A stretch of DNA of 64,000 nt from Fasciolopsis buskii. Lineage: Eukaryota; Platyhelminthes; Trematoda; Plagiorchiida; Fasciolidae. The notes under the pieces are model-generated. The model saw only the letters and a list, made by a program, of their open reading frames with translations. It was not told the origin of the DNA and ran no database searches. Within the stretch, counting starts at the first letter, position 1; each line of letters starts with the position of its first letter. Shown piece after piece: positions 61,230 to 64,000 of this stretch. Made by a program: the position numbers and the translations under genes. The stretch is from contig LUCM01001884.1 of the NCBI GenBank assembly GCA_008360955.1, positions 165,232 through 229,231 of the forward strand, read 5' to 3'.

Positions 61230-64000
61230 GAAAAGGTCAAAGATAAATAATGCTGATAATAAACAAAGAAAGCTGGACGTATGAAACCAACAGAGTGACA
61301 CAAAATGATTACACTCACGTGCCCAGTGTATTAAGACTTTGGCAGCAGATTCCGGGTAAAGATCACAAGATTTGTCTAGGTACATACTAGACTTAAATTT
61401 ACAGCCAATGAAATACCTTTTGGAGGGTTTTTCCAGTCAAATTTGTAGTGGAGTTTGATGTTTTGCATGGGATATCGAGTAACTTAACGTCTCCAAACGT
61501 AGCGGTCCTTGGGCAAAGTCACAATCGACGTTCGTTTCATGTTCGCATGCATGGACCGTTATTGTGGTTCCAATAATCGCAAATTTTCAGACATATATCG
61601 GCAAAACATTTGCTCCTCTAGAAAAGATTTCAAAGCCGTAGTATGGGACAAAACACAAGATTCGAAAAAGCATTAAAGGATCCAGAATATATTGACAATA
61701 ATTTTGTGCATTTGATTTTCTGGACTGAGTGTGATTGTTTTTAGCGTTCGACCGAATGTTCTTAGCGGAGGATGATTAGTTGTTCATTACAGATTTTTTG
61801 TTGGGTTGGGTTTGGAATTCCACATGGGGTAATGATTAGGAACGGTGACAACTGAGATACGAACTGCAATACCATTAGGAAATTCCATCTCGGTTGAACG
61901 GTCAGAATTCCGAAATTGGAGGTCTGAGATAGAACCAATATTAGTAGATCCCATTCCTGACCGGCCGAAACCTTTAACAGAAGGGAACCTTTTATGAACA
62001 ACAGTTGGAATAGCATCCGTTCCTTCTTTTTCTGGCCAGAATTGCAGGGCATATTCACTCTAGGACTGTGATTTTTGTCATGCCATCGAAAATGAGAAAT
62101 GAGGAGTTGATGTCGAATTTTCTTCAACGAAGTTTATCCGTGATTTAAGTTGATTCAAATCACAATTGAAGTCGAAAACGTCCGTCGGAAAGGTCGACGA
62201 AGGTGAAGAAGCACACGGTGCATGTTGTTTAACAACCACAAAATTACCGTTGCAAATTTTTGGTAGTCATTTCTTGGTGATGATTAGACTATGGAAAAAG
62301 AGAGTTGAATTGCTGAAGGTGTTTCGGGCGGAGCTCTTATTGTTTTCATGAGACGAATCCTCAACTGATGCAGCATTCAGATCTGGAATTCTGTATACTG
62401 TCCCCATGTTCGTAAGAACGTGGGAACACTATCGATTTACCTGATATAGTGGTTGGACTAGGCCAAAACCACTTGCAATGATTCCAGGCACAAAACACCT
62501 GGGTGATCTTCCATTCTTGTACTTAATTTCAAAAGAACAAAAACCCATGCTGGATACAAGATGTGCGCCAACTGTGCTTATAGGTTATGTGCAGATGAAA
62601 CACAATACCAAACCAATAGATTTTCTCACCAGTTGACGGTAGCTAACGGACGAGCTGAAGTTAGCATTCCCCAACTGACCACACTAGGCGGAAGAAGTTG
62701 AGTCAACCTGTTACCCAGCATACGGGATCTTTGGACTGTTTGTGACTTGTACAAAAATGAATTTATGAAATATACGATATCATTCACTCTTGTATCTTCA
62801 TACTGTATGCGACAGGCATCGATTATGGCAGAAAATTGCACAAGGAAATCGACAATACTGCAAACTTACTTGGAAGAAAATATCGAAGCTGGATGCCAGC
62901 GATTAGCAAATCAGAAAACATCAAATCGTTGAGGCATCAAAACTTCACAGGTTTTTTTTCCATGCGTCTATTTCCACTCACCATATCGCGCAAGTCATAT
63001 CTGTCAAGTTACTGCGGTATGCCCTGTTTCTGTAGAACATTTGCCCAAAAGAGCTGCAACTCAACCACCTGTGGGTCGAAGGTAGTTGAAACAGTATCAA
63101 AACATACAGAATGTTTTTTTAAACGATGAAAATAAGTGATTTTTAAATCACGCAAGACTTCGACATTGTGAATTTCACACCACCAGTTTACTGCTCTGGA
63201 TTGCAAACGTGAAAAGTGACGATACATGAAGACATATGTATATATGCATAGTTACGTGGACAAATATATTTCAGTGTGTGTTAACGTAACATGGCGTTAC
63301 CTGAATGTCACATGTGAAGTTTTTAATAAAAAAGGCGCTAATCCGATTTCGGTTTTGGAAAAAAAATTTTGAACTAGAACGAAAACAGCTGCTTTCATAA
63401 TGCATACTTTTCCGATTACTGATGACATTAGTTAACAGTCATATTAACCTAAGTTAGGAATTTCGTCCCTGAAGCTAACCTCTTTATTTCGGTCTCATCA
63501 GGCAAATAGTGTGAAAACAAATCACCAAGCCTTCAATATTTCAAGGTTCGTACACGTTCTGCCGGCAAAACAAAGCTGCCTACAGCTCTGTCTGACTTTT
63601 GGTCAAGGGAACACAGAATTATCACAAACAAAAACTTATTACTCAGATTAAATTTGCAATTTTTCTAACGGTCAGTACTACACTTTTGGTGTCCGTGGGG
63701 AATGCAATCTGGCAATGTTTCCGTTACAATGGGCAATCTTTTTCAAGGAAGGTTTTCCAGTTGAATAAGTCGTTGACAATCACAATTACTGCAGGCTGGA
63801 TGTACACGGAACCAACTAAGTGGTTGCGGAGCATTTTTGCGCACCAATGGTTTTTCACTTTTTTTGTTCCCAGTCTAGTTGGTGCATAAAGCGAACTTTA
63901 TCAGCGAATAATCATCCGGAAATTCCAATTGTAACAGAATTAGCAAACGAGAAAAATGCAGGCAATTCCGAGTCAGACGAAACAACTTCGTTGTTACTTC
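61230..64000. other. No supported gene
   Basis: Short frames on both strands, up to 121 codons. Weak echoes of the 60.6 kb protein motif appear near 61.48 kb (SPNVAVLGQSHN) and 62.45-62.55 kb (LPDIVVGLGQNH, then HLGDLPFLY in another frame), too degraded to annotate. Confidence 0.45.

Noticed and set aside
1..64000. CRISPR arrays, rRNA, operons, riboswitches or bacterial insertion sequences
   Set aside because: No regularly spaced repeats, no rRNA-like conserved blocks and no bacterial gene organisation anywhere in the window.

Overview
This looks like a piece of nuclear genome from a large-genome eukaryote, most likely a flatworm of the digenean fluke kind. The reasons are: no bacterial-style gene packing or operons anywhere; several tRNA-derived SINEs with RNA polymerase III A and B boxes; a decayed non-LTR retrotransposon whose reverse-transcriptase tail reads like the endonuclease/RT elements common in trematodes; many dinucleotide microsatellites; and probable exons separated by introns of only 34-35 bases, as in schistosome genes. 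The species call is inference. No full-length conserved protein is recognisable, and most reading frames of 60-150 codons are what an AT-rich 64 kb would give by chance.

Layout. 1-9 kb: mostly unannotatable sequence, with a possible small three-exon gene on the minus strand (3.66-2.88 kb) and a well-marked probable terminal exon on the plus strand (8.81-8.94 kb, strong acceptor, stop, AATAAA 78 bases later). 9.9-24.1 kb: two copies of a ~440-base repeat in opposite orientation 13.3 kb apart, ~98% identical in the core by eye and both keeping the same 65-codon frame. Between them lie a SINE (10.5 kb), an ATG exon ending in a perfect GTAAGT donor (12.1 kb), a long open exon-like block on the minus strand (14.4-14.0 kb) and one arm of a foldback element (21.5 kb). 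27.3-30.3 kb: a composite tRNA-like element, then a phase-compatible two-exon gene candidate on the minus strand with its own poly(A) signal. 35.8 kb: a 210-base near-perfect hairpin, followed directly by the first of five copies of one SINE family (36.6, 45.9, 58.0, 60.0, 61.1 kb). 43.9-45.0 kb: the densest exon-like cluster, plus strand, encoding hydrophobic segments and containing a 34-base intron. 52 kb: LINE remnant. 58.6-58.8 kb: a GC-rich cysteine-containing exon followed by a 35-base intron and a stop. 60.6 kb: an ORF whose protein resembles that of the inverted repeat pair.

Nothing here forms a recognisable pathway. The probable exons are short, of unknown function, and rest on splice signals, frame and codon pattern rather than on homology. 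Repeats (hairpin element, inverted pair, SINEs, LINE tail) are the best supported content. All intron-exon models are by-eye proposals that transcript data would settle.
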